Source: CAKZSU01 sp044223895 (lineage in GTDB: Bacteria > Patescibacteriota > Microgenomatia > UBA10105 > UBA927). Taken from it: 40,631 nt of DNA. The translations under genes were made by a program, and so were the position numbers. A model generated the notes under the pieces. It had not been told where the DNA came from, searched no databases, and saw only the letters and a program-made list of their open reading frames with translations. The stretch covers positions 1 to 40,631 of the forward strand of contig JBGALL010000007.1 of NCBI GenBank assembly GCA_044223895.1, read 5' to 3'. Below, piece by piece: positions 7,633-15,303 of this stretch (its first letter is position 1; every line of letters starts with the position of its first letter).

Positions 7633-8508
7633 GTGCTAAAAAAATTCTTACTCACGATTCTTTGTGTATATATTCTTAGTGTTCCAGGATTGGTACAGGC
7701 TCATACTGTCGGGCAACCGCCGTTTTTCCGTATTAATGGAGTGTTTTCGAATTTTTATGCCATTCCCGAAGGTTCCTATATTGCTATTACTCCATTTCCT
7801 CAGGATATGGCTCCAGAAATGTATCTCACTCATACACCTATTGAATTTGCCTTTGATATCGATCAGTTATCAAAAGTAGTACCTCTCGAAGTTATCAATA
7901 AAACTAAATTTGATTGGAATTTTGGTGACGGAACTACAGGAGTTGGTCAGCATAATACTCACAGCTATGAGAAACAGGGATCCTATGTTTTAAGTATAAA
8001 AGCTGATACCCGGTCATTTGAAGCAAACGCAGAGCCTCAAGTTATCCAGTCTGTAATGTTGCACATAGTTGATACACGAGAGTATAGCCTTCCAAAACTA
8101 CAGATAGAGGCCAATGGTTTTGATGGAAAGGATGTGAGGGGTGACTGGTTAGAACAAGATTTAAGCAAGCCTCTGGCAGTAAAGGGGACAGCCACGCAAA
8201 GTGGTAGCGCAAAGATTATGTCCTATCAGTGGGATTTTGGTGATGGTTTTGTGGTTAATGGTCAGACAGCGACACATACCTATCAATCTGCTCCGGCTTC
8301 GGTTATGGTCATGTTACGAACCAAAGATGCGAATGGATTTATTAGTGATGCCGCTATAGGAGTAGTTCATAATCCGAACGCTAGTAACAGTCCGCCACCA
8401 TCGTCACTTCCCCCAAAAGGTATTTCAGTTCCGGGAATTGTAATAATTCCACTGTTCTTTCTGATATTTTTAGTTACTCTCATATATATAAGGAATAGAT
8501 CAATTTGA
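7633..8508 (+). CDS. Secreted PKD-domain protein with mature N-terminal His and C-terminal membrane anchor
   Basis: The protein has 291 residues and a GTG start, set by the promoter 6 bases upstream and by the signal peptide MLKKFLLTILCVYILS. The cleavage VQA before H24 leaves His at the mature N-terminus (HTVGQPPFFRING). Two PKD-type beta-sandwich domains are seen: FDWNFGDGTTGVG...HSYEKQGSY (about 93-130) and YQWDFGDGF...THTYQS (about 197-235). A Pro/Ser linker (SPPPSSLPPKG) then leads to a membrane helix (about 265-287) ending RNRSI. PKD domains mediate protein or glycan contacts outside the cell. The exposed N-terminal His links it to the two preceding secreted proteins. Its function is unknown; a surface metal-binding or scaffold role is inferred. 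Confidence 0.75.
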   Translation: MLKKFLLTILCVYILSVPGLVQAHTVGQPPFFRINGVFSNFYAIPEGSYIAITPFPQDMAPEMYLTHTPIEFAFDIDQLSKVVPLEVINKTKFDWNFGDGTTGVGQHNTHSYEKQGSYVLSIKADTRSFEANAEPQVIQSVMLHIVDTREYSLPKLQIEANGFDGKDVRGDWLEQDLSKPLAVKGTATQSGSAKIMSYQWDFGDGFVVNGQTATHTYQSAPASVMVMLRTKDANGFISDAAIGVVHNPNASNSPPPSSLPPKGISVPGIVIIPLFFLIFLVTLIYIRNRSI

Positions 8509-8554
8509 TGAGCTAATCTCTAATTTAGAGGCTAAAATGGTGGTTTTTGCTGAC

Positions 8555-8583
8555 TGGACAAAGTAAATCGTTTCATGTATAAT
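8555..8583 (+). promoter_or_regulatory. Promoter of the anchored Fn3 surface protein gene
   Basis: TGGACA (8555-8560) and TATAAT (8578-8583) are 17 bases apart, close to the sigma-70 consensus. The expected transcript start is near 8590, giving a leader of about 24 bases. This is the best-matching classical promoter in the window. Confidence 0.7.
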
Positions 8584-8585
8584 GA

Positions 8586-8605
8586 CTTATATAATTAATT
8601 ATAAG
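8586..8605 (+). other. AT-rich inverted repeat overlapping the transcript start and ribosome binding site
   Basis: CTTATA (8586-8591) and TATAAG (8600-8605) flank an 8-base loop. The right arm overlaps the ribosome binding site TAAGG (8602-8606), 7 bases before the ATG at 8614. With transcription starting near 8590 part of the left arm would be missing from the RNA, so a protein-binding site is as likely as a translation-blocking hairpin. Confidence 0.35.
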
Positions 8606-8613
8606 GCTCAAAT

Positions 8614-9723
8614 ATGAATAAAAAAATCTTGTCCGTTTCTTCACTTATTGTCTCATTGTTAGTCGCTCCAACGTTTATTCTTGCTGCAAGTCCCGATGGA
8701 TCAGGTCCATGGGCAGACCAAGTAGTATCTTCAAATCAAGGAACCATGAAAAATGGTCAACCAGTACCAGCCAATCGTAGTAATCCTCAAGCCGCTGTTG
8801 GTGAAGCCGAAGGTGATACCACAGATGAACACTTTTTCTCATTAGGATTTGGTGGATCAATTGTCTTGAAATTTGATAATGGAGTTCGTGATGGAATTAT
8901 TGTTGTAGAAGCAACAAACCAAGGGTATCCTCAGGAAAAAGCCAACGTAGAGGTCTCTCAAGATGGTTCTACTTGGACCTCTGCAGGGACTGTAGTTCAA
9001 GATGGACAGGTATCTATGCCTGATGTGGCTTGTGTCAATTATGTAAAGATTACTGATCAAAGCAATACAAATGATTTTTCTGATGACACTGCTGATGCTT
9101 ATGATGTCGATGGTGTAAAAGCTATCAATGCTGAACCATGTGATGGAGGCAATACTGGAGGAGAAACAACTCCAAGTCCAACCCCAACTCAAACTCAGGA
9201 TCCAGCTCCTACCCCAACACCAACGTCAAGTTCATCTAATTCGTCTAATACCTCTAATTCATCTAGTACCTCTTCCTCTCAATGTACTGCTACTAAACCA
9301 GGGACACCGTCTATAAATTCTGTGGAGCGTACCAGTGGGTCAACAGTCAAATTGACTTGGTCAGCTGTTTCACCGGCAACTACCTATTCGATTTCTTATG
9401 GAACTAGTAAAGGCAATTATCAATTTGGTGTTCCTTCTACTGGAAATGTAACCTCTTTCGTTATTGGGGGATTAGATCCAAATGCAACCTATTATTTCCA
9501 AGTTCGAGCAGTAAATGACTGTATGCCAGGAGATGGTTCTGGTGATGGGTCAACTGGTGGTCAAGTTCTCGGCACATCAACCTCCATCGGTGGTGGAGAA
9601 GTATTGGGTGCAACAACTGATGTTTTAGGAGCAACCGGAAGTCTTCAAAATAGTATCGCAGTGGCTATGTCGGTCCTTGCCGCTGCAATCTCCTACATCA
9701 TTCTCAAACGAGCAAATAGTTAA
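8614..9723 (+). CDS. Sortase-anchored surface protein with ASPDGSGPWAD domain and Fn3 domain
   Basis: The protein has 369 residues. A signal peptide (1-24, ending ILA) precedes a domain (about 25-175) closely similar to the product of 3530-4396 (ASPDGSGPWAD, LGFGGSIVLKFDN, YPQEKANVEVS, DAYDVDGVK). A Thr/Pro/Gln and Ser/Asn linker (about 180-225) leads to a fibronectin type III domain (about 230-310: KLTWSAVSPATTYSISY, GLDPNATYYFQVRAVND). The tail has three VLG motifs (QVLGTST, EVLGATT, DVLGATG), then a hydrophobic helix (about 346-364) and KR. LGATG (338-342) resembles an LPxTG/LAxTG sorting signal, and a sortase gene follows directly, so it is the likely substrate. TAAGG serves as ribosome binding site. 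The binding target is unknown. Confidence 0.82.
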   Translation: MNKKILSVSSLIVSLLVAPTFILAASPDGSGPWADQVVSSNQGTMKNGQPVPANRSNPQAAVGEAEGDTTDEHFFSLGFGGSIVLKFDNGVRDGIIVVEATNQGYPQEKANVEVSQDGSTWTSAGTVVQDGQVSMPDVACVNYVKITDQSNTNDFSDDTADAYDVDGVKAINAEPCDGGNTGGETTPSPTPTQTQDPAPTPTPTSSSSNSSNTSNSSSTSSSQCTATKPGTPSINSVERTSGSTVKLTWSAVSPATTYSISYGTSKGNYQFGVPSTGNVTSFVIGGLDPNATYYFQVRAVNDCMPGDGSGDGSTGGQVLGTSTSIGGGEVLGATTDVLGATGSLQNSIAVAMSVLAAAISYIILKRANS

Positions 9724-9727
9724 GTAT

Positions 9728-9733
9728 TATAAT
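9728..9733 (+). promoter_or_regulatory. Possible -10 box and ribosome binding site for the sortase gene
   Basis: TATAAT lies directly after the upstream stop, without a good -35 match. A ribosome binding site GAGGA (9744-9748) lies 8 bases before the GTG at 9757, which favours that start over the ATG at 9766. Read-through from the upstream promoter is also possible, since no terminator is seen between the genes. Confidence 0.35.
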
Positions 9734-9756
9734 TACTATTACCGAGGATATGACTT

Positions 9757-10329
9757 GTGTATAGTATGAAACTACTTAAAAAAACCTCTCCATCGTCAAT
9801 TCCTTATACGTACATTATTCCTCTTTTTGTTGGTCTGTCTGTTTTTGCAATTTACAAAATTTCTAATCTTTTTATACAACCTAGATCTGAAGAATCCGTT
9901 ATAGTATCACCAGCGGAAATAGTTTCCACAGAAGTAGTAAAGACCAAACAGCCGCCGACTAGCGTATTTATTCCCCGGATAAATAAACGATTACCTATCC
10001 AGGCCGCAATTGTAAAAGATAATAATTGGCAACTATTTGATAAAAGTGTCGCCTGGTTATCAACCTCAGCAGTACCTGGACAAGGAAATGTCATCTTGTA
10101 TGCTCATGATTGGATTAGTTTATGGGGAGATCTTTATAAAGTTCAACCTGGGGATAGAGTAGAGGTTGACGTAAATGGAAAACTTTTTATATATGAAGTC
10201 AGTGAATCTCATGCAGTAGCTAAGAACGACGTTGAATCAGTGTTGTCTACTGAAAATCGATTAACGATGTATACCTGTGAAGGAAGCTTCGATCAGAAAC
10301 GCCGTGTTGTGTATGCTACCCCGCTATGA
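9757..10329 (+). CDS. Sortase (class E/F-like transpeptidase)
   Basis: The protein has 190 residues from a GTG with GAGGA 8 bases upstream; an ATG at 9766 is an alternative start. An N-terminal membrane helix (about 20-40) and a short stalk precede the sortase domain (about 65-190): IPRINKRLPIQAAI, then H117 in ILYAHDW, C174 in LTMYTCEG and R182/R183 in QKRRVVYA, which form the His-Cys-Arg catalytic triad in the usual order. It would cleave a sorting motif on secreted proteins and join them to an amine acceptor on the cell surface. The protein encoded just upstream, with LGATG plus a membrane helix, is the obvious substrate. The gene overlaps the following kinase-like gene by ATGA, suggesting coupled translation. 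Confidence 0.88.
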   Translation: MYSMKLLKKTSPSSIPYTYIIPLFVGLSVFAIYKISNLFIQPRSEESVIVSPAEIVSTEVVKTKQPPTSVFIPRINKRLPIQAAIVKDNNWQLFDKSVAWLSTSAVPGQGNVILYAHDWISLWGDLYKVQPGDRVEVDVNGKLFIYEVSESHAVAKNDVESVLSTENRLTMYTCEGSFDQKRRVVYATPL

Positions 10330-11348
10330 GTATTCCGAAAGAATTTATAGAAGGGAATATCGTTTATTCGGCTGTCACGAATGAGGATCTATCATTTACC
10401 TCCGTTCGAAGGGTGCAAATAATTGATCCTCTGGAAACTTCTGTCTTTGCAATCAAAAGTATTACAGCGCCAACTCAAGAAAAACTTTTTGAAACCCAAG
10501 ACGAATTTATTTTCTATCAGACAGCTCTTCACCATCATTCTGAAGACCCAATTCACAATCACATTTTAGTACCTTTTGGATATTGGAAAGAAACGCAGGC
10601 AAACAGCAATCTTGAGACTTTACATCTAATTCTTCCCTTTATAGATGGGAAAACGGTCTATGAATTTTTTGAGGATCAGATGGTAGATTATCAGAAACCA
10701 CAATCACCCGATTATGACGCCTTTATTAAAGGCCAAGGAACATCTATCCTTCGTGGAGCTGGAATTGCTTTTGAAAGAATGAAAGATTGGAATTTTACTC
10801 ATGGAGATTTGACCGGTTATAAAGCCTTGTCACAATTGTTGATCACTAATGAAGGAGAAGTTGTCCTCAACGATTTTGAACACGTTAAAAAAATACGAAG
10901 TCCTTCTTCATTATTTAATGAAGCAAATCTTTATGGTGAATTAATATTTCGAGTTCTTTTGCCCCCGTCTCAATATTTACATATCAAGCATATCGTTGGA
11001 GCCATCGATTATTATAACCGCCAGCAACTGTTATCCATAAAACCTAATGCAGAAAGAGGATTACGTATTATTACCTCACATTTGGAAGAGATGGAGAGAA
11101 AAATAGGAATATCTGCCAAAGAACTTTGGAATGAATATACGAGGAAAATTCCTCTGTATCCTTGGATAATCCCTAATACAGAAAATCAATTACAAAAAAA
11201 CCTGCATCACATGAGGTGGATTTTACTTTTAGAATCCTTGGAAAAATCCTATGGATCAGAAATTGTAAAAATGTGGACTCAGACCTATGCTGACTACCTA
11301 ACAGAGAATACAAATAATGTTCTTGAAACATTTTCATCAAAAATCTAA
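10326..11348 (+). CDS. Protein-kinase-like fold protein, sortase-linked
   Basis: The protein has 340 residues and starts by ATGA overlap with the sortase stop. It has the landmarks of a kinase/aminoglycoside-phosphotransferase fold: K44 in VFAIKSI (the VAIK lysine), HGDL (159-162) as catalytic loop, and NDFE (182-185) in place of DFG for metal binding. The loop reads HGDLTGYKALSQ, so the usual Asn five residues after the Asp is not at its place and a Gln comes later; activity may be altered. No signal peptide or membrane helix is seen, so it is cytoplasmic. Its substrate is unknown: a small molecule, a lipid or a protein are all possible. Its link with the sortase is by position only. Confidence 0.6.
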   Translation: MSIPKEFIEGNIVYSAVTNEDLSFTSVRRVQIIDPLETSVFAIKSITAPTQEKLFETQDEFIFYQTALHHHSEDPIHNHILVPFGYWKETQANSNLETLHLILPFIDGKTVYEFFEDQMVDYQKPQSPDYDAFIKGQGTSILRGAGIAFERMKDWNFTHGDLTGYKALSQLLITNEGEVVLNDFEHVKKIRSPSSLFNEANLYGELIFRVLLPPSQYLHIKHIVGAIDYYNRQQLLSIKPNAERGLRIITSHLEEMERKIGISAKELWNEYTRKIPLYPWIIPNTENQLQKNLHHMRWILLLESLEKSYGSEIVKMWTQTYADYLTENTNNVLETFSSKI

Positions 11349-11447
11349 ACGGCTAAACTACTGCTCTCCTCTTGATTCTCTTCAGAAATTGTCTCAATAT
11401 AGAGTAACCACTGGAATTTTTATTGGTGGGTGTTTATTATAAATAAT

Positions 11448-12395
11448 ATGGGCCTGCAAAAAACCTTAACGCACTTATTTTTTCCTCATGAAAGTAATAA
11501 TCATCGAGCGAAAGTGCTTCATCTCGATGCGATGATTATGTATCTTCTCGCATTTGCAGTTTTTAATTTTGGACTGCGTTCTGTAAGTCAAAAGTTTCCT
11601 GACGTTCTCGGTTATGCAACCAACATCCAAGTTGAACGATTATTAGTCGATACGAATCAAAAACGAAAAGACGCAGGATTAGGTTCATTAAGTCTCAATC
11701 AACAACTCTCACAAGCAGCAGCTGGAAAAGCAGCTGATATGTTTGGTAAGAATTACTGGGCTCATGTCGCACCAGATGGAAAAACTCCTTGGGATTTTAT
11801 TGTTGGTGCGGGTTACAAATATACGGTTGCAGGAGAAAATTTAGCCAAAAATTTTCAAGATAGTGATGGAGTTGTGAATGCCTGGATGGCTTCGCCTAGT
11901 CATCGTGACAATCTTTTGAAATCTACCTACAAAGAAGTAGGTTTTGCGGTGGTAAACGGAAAACTTCAAGGTGAAGATACTACTTTGGTGGTACAAATGT
12001 TTGGTACCCGTCCCAATGCAAAACCACTATCTGACGCATCAGATCAGTCAATAGTTCCCCAAGTTCAGGCTGCTGCGCCAGTTGTTCCTGAAGCGGTAAA
12101 GAAGCCAGTTGTCGTTCCTGAGGTGGCTTCTGCAACTCAGGGAGAACCAGAAACTACTGTTAGCCAGATTCCTTTTGCTTCAGTGATTTCCTTACCTAAA
12201 TTTGACGTTCCTACAGTTCGTCGTGATGTAACCATGCTATTTGGAGGAATGATTGTGGGAGTTTTGCTTTTGGATCTATGGGTTGCTGCTAGAAAGAGAA
12301 CAGTAAGGGCTGTCGGATCGACCGTAGCCCATGTATTTTTCTTTGTTGCTATACTTATAAGTACTAACATGATCCTGCATGGAACTATTCTATGA
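11448..12395 (+). CDS. CAP/SCP-domain (YkwD-like) membrane protein
   Basis: The protein has 315 residues from the ATG at 11448; a GTG at 11430 would add six residues. TATTAT (11435-11440) lies 7 bases before this ATG and may be the -10 of a leaderless message. A helix at about 28-45 (MYLLAFAVFNFGL) is followed by a CAP domain (about 60-190): LLVDTNQKRKDAGLGSL, AAADMF-type helix, YWAHVAPDGKTPWDFI, AGENLAKNF, VVNAWMASPSHRDNLL, which keeps the CAP His/Glu/His set. A Pro/Val-rich linker and two C-terminal helices follow. Such YkwD-like proteins are found at the bacterial surface; the enzymatic role is not settled. The stop overlaps the next gene by ATGA. The gap before it (11349-11447) shows no clear terminator. 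Confidence 0.85.
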   Translation: MGLQKTLTHLFFPHESNNHRAKVLHLDAMIMYLLAFAVFNFGLRSVSQKFPDVLGYATNIQVERLLVDTNQKRKDAGLGSLSLNQQLSQAAAGKAADMFGKNYWAHVAPDGKTPWDFIVGAGYKYTVAGENLAKNFQDSDGVVNAWMASPSHRDNLLKSTYKEVGFAVVNGKLQGEDTTLVVQMFGTRPNAKPLSDASDQSIVPQVQAAAPVVPEAVKKPVVVPEVASATQGEPETTVSQIPFASVISLPKFDVPTVRRDVTMLFGGMIVGVLLLDLWVAARKRTVRAVGSTVAHVFFFVAILISTNMILHGTIL

Positions 12396-12655
12396 AAACA
12401 AAATTAATTCATCATAAGAATCTTCATACACTGGTGTTATGTATTATTCTAGGATTTAGTTTACTAATGTTTTCGTTATTGCAAGGTAAAAGTGATCTTC
12501 AGTTAATCGTTGGGTTTATTGCCTCGCTTTCTTATATTATGTGGGGAATTATTTATCACGTCATCGAACATGACTTATATCCAAAAGTTGTGGTAGAATA
12601 TGTTCTCGTCGCAACAGTTGGCTTAGCACTTCTGTATACTGTCCTCTTTGTATAA
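12392..12655 (+). CDS. Small three-helix membrane protein of unknown function
   Basis: The protein has 87 residues and overlaps the CAP-protein gene by ATGA. Three hydrophobic helices are seen at about 11-29, 35-52 and 67-86; between the second and third lies YHVIEHDLYPKVVVEY, with two His residues and acidic neighbours that could bind a ligand. I do not recognise a named family. Tight coupling with the CAP-domain gene suggests that the two act together in the membrane. The stop lies three bases before the start of the rmlA homologue, so it may be the link between the surface-protein and sugar-nucleotide groups in one long transcript. Confidence 0.65.
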   Translation: MKTKLIHHKNLHTLVLCIILGFSLLMFSLLQGKSDLQLIVGFIASLSYIMWGIIYHVIEHDLYPKVVVEYVLVATVGLALLYTVLFV

Positions 12656-12658
12656 ATT

Positions 12659-13396
12659 ATGAAAGGCGTCATATTGGCTGGAGGGTTGGCAACCAGACTT
12701 CGCCCTCTAACATTAGTCACTAACAAACATCTTCTTCCTGTTTACAATAAACCAATGATTTATTATCCATTGGAGGCTATGGTAAAAGCAGGAGTAAAAG
12801 AAGTTCTTATTACGTCATCACCAGAAGCCTGTGGACAATTTGCAGGCCTTCTCAAGGGTGGCGAAGATTTTGGACTCACCTTGTATTATGCAGTTCAACA
12901 AAATCCCAAGGGCGGTATTGCTGATGCAATCGCTCTTGCAGAAGATTTTGTCAAAGGGGAAAAATTATTAGTTCTTCTCGGTGATAATATTTTTTCGCAT
13001 GATTTAGCTTCTACTGTTCAAAAGTTTGAACAGAGAACTGAAGGAGCAATGATATTTGGTGTTCATAAAGATACAGAATCCCGTCAATATGGTGTTGTGG
13101 AAGTGGATTCTGATGGGAAAGTACTTTCCATAGAAGAAAAGCCAGAACAACCCAAATCTGATATCGCTCAAACAGGGATTTATATGTATGACACTCAGGT
13201 TTTTGAATATATAAAAGCGTTATCTGCTTCTGCCAGAGGTGAATTAGAAGTTACAGATTTGAATAATAAATACAAAGATAAAGGAAATTTATTTTGTGAA
13301 ATTATTGATTGGTGGGTGGATGCAGGCACATCATATGATGAATTACTTCGAGCCAATAACGATGTTGCCAAGATGGTAATGGAAGGTAAGCTTTAG
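12659..13396 (+). CDS. rmlA: Glucose-1-phosphate thymidylyltransferase (short form)
   Basis: The protein has 245 residues. The N-terminus MKGVILAGGLATRLRPLT is the nucleotide-binding GG-x-GxRL motif; KHLLPVYNKPMIYYPL, LLVLLGDNIF (metal and sugar binding), GVVEVD...IEEKPEQPKSDIAQTGIYMYD and IIDWWVDAGT follow in family order. It joins dTTP and glucose 1-phosphate to give dTDP-glucose, the first step of dTDP-deoxysugar synthesis. It is shorter than the enterobacterial enzyme (about 290 residues) because the C-terminal helices that form the allosteric site are absent, as in other short forms. It heads a run with the rmlB and rmlD homologues at spacings of 3 and 20 bases. A UTP-using enzyme cannot be ruled out by sequence alone. 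Confidence 0.88.
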   Translation: MKGVILAGGLATRLRPLTLVTNKHLLPVYNKPMIYYPLEAMVKAGVKEVLITSSPEACGQFAGLLKGGEDFGLTLYYAVQQNPKGGIADAIALAEDFVKGEKLLVLLGDNIFSHDLASTVQKFEQRTEGAMIFGVHKDTESRQYGVVEVDSDGKVLSIEEKPEQPKSDIAQTGIYMYDTQVFEYIKALSASARGELEVTDLNNKYKDKGNLFCEIIDWWVDAGTSYDELLRANNDVAKMVMEGKL

Positions 13397-13399
13397 TGT

Positions 13400-14413
13400 A
13401 TGAAACTATTTGTTACTGGAGGCGCCGGATTTATAGGTGCTAATTTTGTTCATTTTTGGCTAAAACAATATCCCAATGATAGTGTTGTTACCTATGATTT
13501 ATTAACCTACGCGGGAAATTTAGAAAATCTTTCTGACCTTCAATCCCATCCTCATCATCGTTTTATAAAAGGTGATATTTGTGATAAACCATCGGTGCTC
13601 GAAGCTATGAGTGACTGTGATACTGTTGTCCACTTTGCCGCAGAAAGTCATGTGGATCGGTCAATTCTCGATCCATCGCCCTTTGTACGAACAAATGTTT
13701 TGGGTACACAAGTAGTTCTGGAAGCTGCGAGAGAAAAACAGGTTAAACGATTTCATCATATCTCAACTGATGAAGTATTCGGGTCATTGGATTTAGCAGA
13801 TAAAATTATTTTTTCAGAAAAAACTCAATATCATCCTCGTAGTCCCTATTCAGCTAGTAAAGCTAGTTCTGATCACTTAGTTCGTGCCTATTATTATACC
13901 TATGGTTTGCCAGTAACTATAACCAATTGTTCAAATAATTATGGCCCCTACATGTTTCCCGAAAAATTCATTCCTTTAGCTATTACGAATCTCATAGAAG
14001 GAAAGAAGGTTCCTGTTTATGGTGATGGTTTATATGTCCGTGATTGGTTATATGTTGAAGATCATTGTCGAGCTATTGATGCAGTACTGCAAAAAGGAAC
14101 AGTTGGTGAGACATATTGTGTAGGTGGTGTTACCGAAGATATAAATAACTTGACAATTATCAAAAAAATACTCGGCTACATGGGTAAAGATGAATCAATG
14201 ATTGAATTTGTCAAAGATCGACCAGGACATGACCGTCGATATGCAATCGATTGGTCAAAAATAAAAAATGAATTAGGGTGGTCACCGCTCCATGACTTTG
14301 ATACCTGGTTAAAAGGAACTATTGATTGGTATCAGCAGAATGAATCATGGTGGAAACGAGTTAAAAGTGGGGAATATCAACGCTATTATGATCAACAATA
14401 TGGAAGTAAGTAG
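13400..14413 (+). CDS. rmlB: dTDP-glucose 4,6-dehydratase
   Basis: The protein has 337 residues and starts three bases after the rmlA homologue. It is an extended SDR: TGGAGFIGANF (NAD binding), HFAAESHVDRSI, STDEVFGSL (the Thr-Asp-Glu catalytic group of RmlB), YSASKASSDHLVRAYYYTYGLP (Tyr-x3-Lys), NCSNNYGPYMFPEKFIP and GDGLYVRDWLYVEDH. All are diagnostic of RmlB. It converts dTDP-glucose to dTDP-4-keto-6-deoxyglucose in the cytoplasm. The full length and intact motifs suggest an active enzyme. The next step in rhamnose synthesis (3,5-epimerisation by RmlC) has no gene in the window. Confidence 0.93.
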   Translation: MKLFVTGGAGFIGANFVHFWLKQYPNDSVVTYDLLTYAGNLENLSDLQSHPHHRFIKGDICDKPSVLEAMSDCDTVVHFAAESHVDRSILDPSPFVRTNVLGTQVVLEAAREKQVKRFHHISTDEVFGSLDLADKIIFSEKTQYHPRSPYSASKASSDHLVRAYYYTYGLPVTITNCSNNYGPYMFPEKFIPLAITNLIEGKKVPVYGDGLYVRDWLYVEDHCRAIDAVLQKGTVGETYCVGGVTEDINNLTIIKKILGYMGKDESMIEFVKDRPGHDRRYAIDWSKIKNELGWSPLHDFDTWLKGTIDWYQQNESWWKRVKSGEYQRYYDQQYGSK

Positions 14414-14433
14414 GGAATTGGAATAAAAAATTT

Positions 14434-15303
14434 ATGAAACTTTTAGGAACAGGATTATCAGGAATGGTGGGGTCATATCTTGTCGATAAGTTGTCGACAA
14501 TCCATGAGTTTGAAAACCTCAGTTTAGAAACAGGGGTTGATATTACCAACGCTGAAACAGTAGACCGCTATTTGTCAGGTTCAGATGCTCCTTGGGTGCT
14601 CCATTTCGCCGCTAAAACTGACGTAGATGGTGCAGAAAAAGAAAAAGGCCTGGGAGAAAAAAGTTCTACCTGGTTAGTAAATGTCGGGGCAACTAAAACA
14701 TTAGTTGATGCTTGCATAAAATATAATAAAAAACTTTTGTACATTTCAACTGATTTCGTATTTCCGGGTGGAGATAGGTTGTTTACCGAGGAAGATACTC
14801 CACAACCAATCGGATGGTACGCGGAAACAAAATATCGAGGTGAAAAAGAAGTTGAACGACTGGGAAATAATGGATTGATTGTACGAATATCTTTTCCATA
14901 TGGTTCTGTTGGTGGACCTCGACCAGATTTTGCAGGAAGGTTAATTCAACTTTTTAAAGATGGGAAAGAAATCACCTCTCCTACAGACCAGATATTCGTA
15001 CCAACTCATCTCGAAACAATCACTGATGGGATTCGTCTTTTATTGGATCAAAATGCCTCAGGTATTTATCATCTCGTGGGGCCTGAAGGTATTAGTTCGT
15101 ATGATTCTGCCAAGCTAATTGCTGAGGTATTCGGCTTTGATTTGAGCTTGTTAAAACCAACTACTGCAGCTGAATTTTATCAGGGAAGAGCACCCAGGGC
15201 TTTTCATTTAACAATTTCTAGTGCTAAAATAGCTAGATTGGGGATAACGCCCATCAATTTTAAAAGTGGTATTACAAAATTAAAGGAGTTTATTACACTA
15301 TGA
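14434..15303 (+). CDS. rmlD: dTDP-4-dehydrorhamnose reductase-like SDR
   Basis: The protein has 289 residues. GTGLSGMVGSYL is the nucleotide-binding loop, FAAKTDVDGAE corresponds to the RmlD T-x-VD-x-AE motif, YISTDFVFPGG and YAETKYRGE (Tyr-x3-Lys) follow, and the C-terminal part matches the RmlD substrate-binding domain. It reduces the 4-keto group of a dTDP-4-keto-6-deoxyhexose. With RmlC the product would be dTDP-L-rhamnose; without it, a D-configured 6-deoxyhexose would be made instead. As no epimerase gene is seen here, the exact product is open. Its stop overlaps the ugd start by ATGA; AAAGGAG at 15282-15288 serves the downstream gene. Confidence 0.8.
   Translation: MKLLGTGLSGMVGSYLVDKLSTIHEFENLSLETGVDITNAETVDRYLSGSDAPWVLHFAAKTDVDGAEKEKGLGEKSSTWLVNVGATKTLVDACIKYNKKLLYISTDFVFPGGDRLFTEEDTPQPIGWYAETKYRGEKEVERLGNNGLIVRISFPYGSVGGPRPDFAGRLIQLFKDGKEITSPTDQIFVPTHLETITDGIRLLLDQNASGIYHLVGPEGISSYDSAKLIAEVFGFDLSLLKPTTAAEFYQGRAPRAFHLTISSAKIARLGITPINFKSGITKLKEFITL

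Noticed and set aside
8511..8533. Possible terminator stem (CTCTAA/TTAGAG with AGC/GCT outer pairs).
   Set aside because: The stem has a 4-base bulge and a 1-base central loop, and the T-run is 11 bases away; too weak to claim.
9750..9764. Four-codon frame MTCV before the sortase gene.
   Set aside because: It overlaps a GTG with a well-placed ribosome binding site; nothing else supports it.
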